Part shown: in pieces, positions 61,642 to 64,000 of the stretch
How positions within the stretch are numbered: position 1 is the first letter of the stretch
Layout of the letters: every line of letters begins with the position of its first letter
Assembly (NCBI GenBank): GCA_013339765.2
Contig: CM023457.1
Coordinates: 48,257,847-48,321,846 of the forward strand
Direction: 5' to 3'
Origin: Haemaphysalis longicornis
Lineage: Eukaryota; Arthropoda; Arachnida; Ixodida; Ixodidae
DNA length: 64,000 bases
Position numbers and translations under genes: made by a program
Notes under the pieces: model-generated
The model's input: the letters and a program-made list of their open reading frames with translations, nothing else
Database searches by the model: none
What the model was told of the DNA's origin: nothing

Positions 61642-62550
61642 CCCGGTGGTAATCCCGACGGCGACAAAAAACCGGTGGCGGCATTCTCGCGTGGAGTGCG
61701 TGTGCGCAAGACGAAGAACTCGTTCTCCTCCCGCTCTTTTAATTTATACACGCTTGTAACATACGACCGGCCGACGACACGACGACTCGACGAGCAGAGG
61801 AGGAGGAAACGTCTCCTTTCGTGTGCCACTGTCCCTTTTATCTCCCCCCCTTCCGCCCCTTTTTTAAGTGAGGAAAGTGATGGACCGTAGCCATGCATGG
61901 CTTGCAAAGGAGCAATTTCCCCCGGTGTATCGACATGGCGTGGGTGAACTGACGACGGAGGTTTCAAAAATGCTGGAGGCAAGGAGGTGCTCCTTGCTGC
62001 TGCTACCTCCACTTTGTTTTGAGCTCCCCTCCCTTGCCTTTTTATCCCAGTGCTTGATTCCCTATAGGCATTATTTACTGCACTGCGTATCCCGCCGGCA
62101 ATGCTTTACACATTGAGGCGCCGATGCTTTCAGTTCAGAAGTACGCCTTTGAAAAAAAAAAAAAATTGAGCTCGCTTTACCCGCTTGCACGTCGCCCCTG
62201 CCTCGCCTCTAAGTCACTCTAGCTGTAGGATTTCCCTGCCCCAAATTCTAGGTACCTCGCCTGCTGATGGAATAAATTGACCTGATCTAGCTGTACAGGC
62301 GCCAAGAAAGCTGCGCGAATGCTGGATAGAACCCTGCTTCTTCCTTTTTCTTATTATTCTCCCGTTTTCTGTTTGCGCTCGTTGGCGTTCTTTTGTGTCT
62401 TTTCTTTTTTTTTCTCCGTTGAGAAGAAAACTCTCCCCCCCGACAGCATGCCAGGTGACAGCAGTGAAGAAGTGTTGCTGGAAGAAGCTTGCCAAGAACC
62501 GGTGTGGAGCAGTGGCATCGTGGTGAAATAAACCAGAGCCTGCACTTTTT
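61642..62550 (+). other. DCAF1: DCAF1 3' UTR with two AATAAA signals
   Basis: AATAAA occurs at 62,271-62,276 and 62,527-62,532. Either could end the transcript. The second overlaps the stop of a short open frame (62,452-62,531) that begins MPGDSSEEVLLEEACQEP after a pyrimidine tract and CAG, so an alternative terminal exon is conceivable. Confidence 0.5.
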
Positions 62551-64000
62551 TTTTTTACGGCAGGTATCAAGGCGAATTGTGTTTTGTTGTTGTCGTGTGT
62601 GTCTGTTTCTTTCTTTGAGGGCCTGATTATGCTTTGCACTGTTTGCTGTGTGAAAAAAACATTTTAAGTGCAGAGCACTTTAGGGGCTCTCGTCGCGGTG
62701 TCCCACAGAGGCTTCGAAAGCCGAACGGTTTAATAGTCATTAGCATTCGAAACTCCTGAACCACTGGCACTTGTCATGCATCTCCCGTTGTTTAGCGCAA
62801 TGAAAACTGCAGGTACATTTGAGGCAAAATATACGTAATTAACTGGCAGCACCCGCGTTCATTTAGTTACGAACGCTCGTTGGGTTGGTTTTTACAATAG
62901 TAAGCAAAAAAAAAGTGGCAGTGCAACGCCGGAACGTATGAGAGGAAAAGCAAGCACAAAAAGAACAACTCTCGCAGGCGCAGTTTCAGGCAGGGGGCGC
63001 GCGAGCACTGCAAAGGCGGGAAATTTGAATTGCATTTGGTGGTAGCAGTGAGCGGATAACGGCGCTACAGCCCATCATGGTGAATCTCTGCTCTGCATTT
63101 CCGGCATTGAGTGGAACAGCTTTAATTTTGTGGTTGCTCACGGATGCAGTGGAATTTCTGTTTCGCTTAGGTTTTACTCTCAAAACGGGAAAAGCTTTAA
63201 AGCCTGCTTTATCTGAAAACTGTGATAGTTTGGCATGACTTACAGGTATTGGTGTCGTGGAGCCTTACGTTCGAAATGGTAGTGCAGAATCGTGAAATAC
63301 TGGTGTAGTAATTCAAGTAGAGACAAGGCAACGTGAATAGGCATGTGGCATGATAGGGCCATACAACTGTACGGCAAGTTTTGTTGAGTTGTATCTTGGC
63401 TGCAACACGCTGCCTTGAGGGAACAATAGTGATTGCAAAGACCGTCCCAAATAAAGTTGAGGTTTCATCTTCACAGCATGCAGTGGACAGTAACACTAAG
63501 CAATACGCCATTCTGAGCGTTTAGTGAAGCAAGTATATGCCCTCATGCAAGTCGACTTATTAGGTGTTAGAGAACTTTTTAGAGCAGAACAACCACAACT
63601 ACTTATATCCTCTTTTTTTTTATTGTCACTGGAAAACAACACTTCAACACTTTTCTTTCTGTGTGTGTAAATGGCTGCACGTTCTTTCTCCGCGGACGGA
63701 TTACCCTCTGTTCCTAGGTTCAGCTGATGTTTGGGCGGCATCTTTTCATTAGCTATCACAAAGCTTTGTCTTAGTGGGAGTTTACACACGCGCTAAAGAC
63801 TCCAAACCTTCTTCTGGCCACCTCCCACTTCAGCAGTTCAGTCATTGTGTTGAACATACACACACACACACACGCATTGCCCTCAACAGTGCAGCATTCT
63901 GACTAGAAAACTATACATATGCGGCTAGAAAGCCTAGAAAACAAGGGAATAGGAAAACAAACTACATAGACTGCCTAAAATTCCTTTACATAGTGTGGAA
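62551..64000. other. Downstream flank
   Basis: No recognised gene. An AATAAA at 63,450-63,455 and a (CA)n run at 63,858-63,874 are the only notable features. Confidence 0.5.

Overview
The window is animal nuclear DNA with many introns, and most likely comes from a hard tick (Ixodida, probably Metastriata). The evidence is one large, intron-rich conserved animal gene set among repeats typical of tick genomes: tRNA-derived SINEs that look like the tick Ruka family (family name from memory, not searched), LINE fragments with tick-style gag and endonuclease ORFs, pogo/Tigger and piggyBac DNA transposons, and TTAA-flanked palindromic foldback elements. There is no prokaryotic operon structure. Most long open frames are chance or shadow frames.

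The main gene is DCAF1 (VprBP; Drosophila mahjong), the substrate receptor of the CRL4 ubiquitin ligase, on the + strand. I traced 31 coding exons from about 11,539-11,555 to the stop at 61,639-61,641. They encode, in order, an N-terminal helical armadillo-like region, a low-complexity linker, a LisH motif, a WD40 propeller with two WDxR (DDB1-binding) motifs, and a long acidic tail. Exon phases agree throughout only if six single-base frame breaks are allowed (exons 1, 6, 11, 14, 20 and 27). The corrected coding length is 4,539 nt, or 1,512 codons plus stop, close to the human protein (about 1,507 aa). No substitution-type stop codons were seen, so sequencing or assembly indels are a likelier explanation than a dead gene.

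Layout: 1-2,810 holds LINE fragments, one with a SINE nested inside it. 2,872-3,068 is an orphan coding-looking first exon that I do not recognise. 3,069-11,538 is intergenic, with a CpG-rich patch, a pogo-derived element, the 3' end of an RNase H-bearing LINE and an inverted pair of repeats. 11,539-61,641 is DCAF1, whose introns hold nearly all the other elements: foldback palindromes, piggyBac, pogo/Tigger derivatives, SINEs, minisatellites and a 100-N assembly gap in intron 18. 61,642-64,000 is 3' UTR and flank with two or three poly(A) signals.

I found no prokaryote-style system such as CRISPR or defence genes. The most unusual features are the family of near-complete palindromic foldback elements, a long foldback in intron 10, a strong hairpin in intron 13, two GC-AG introns in DCAF1, and a SINE whose target-site duplication lies just upstream of exon 24.
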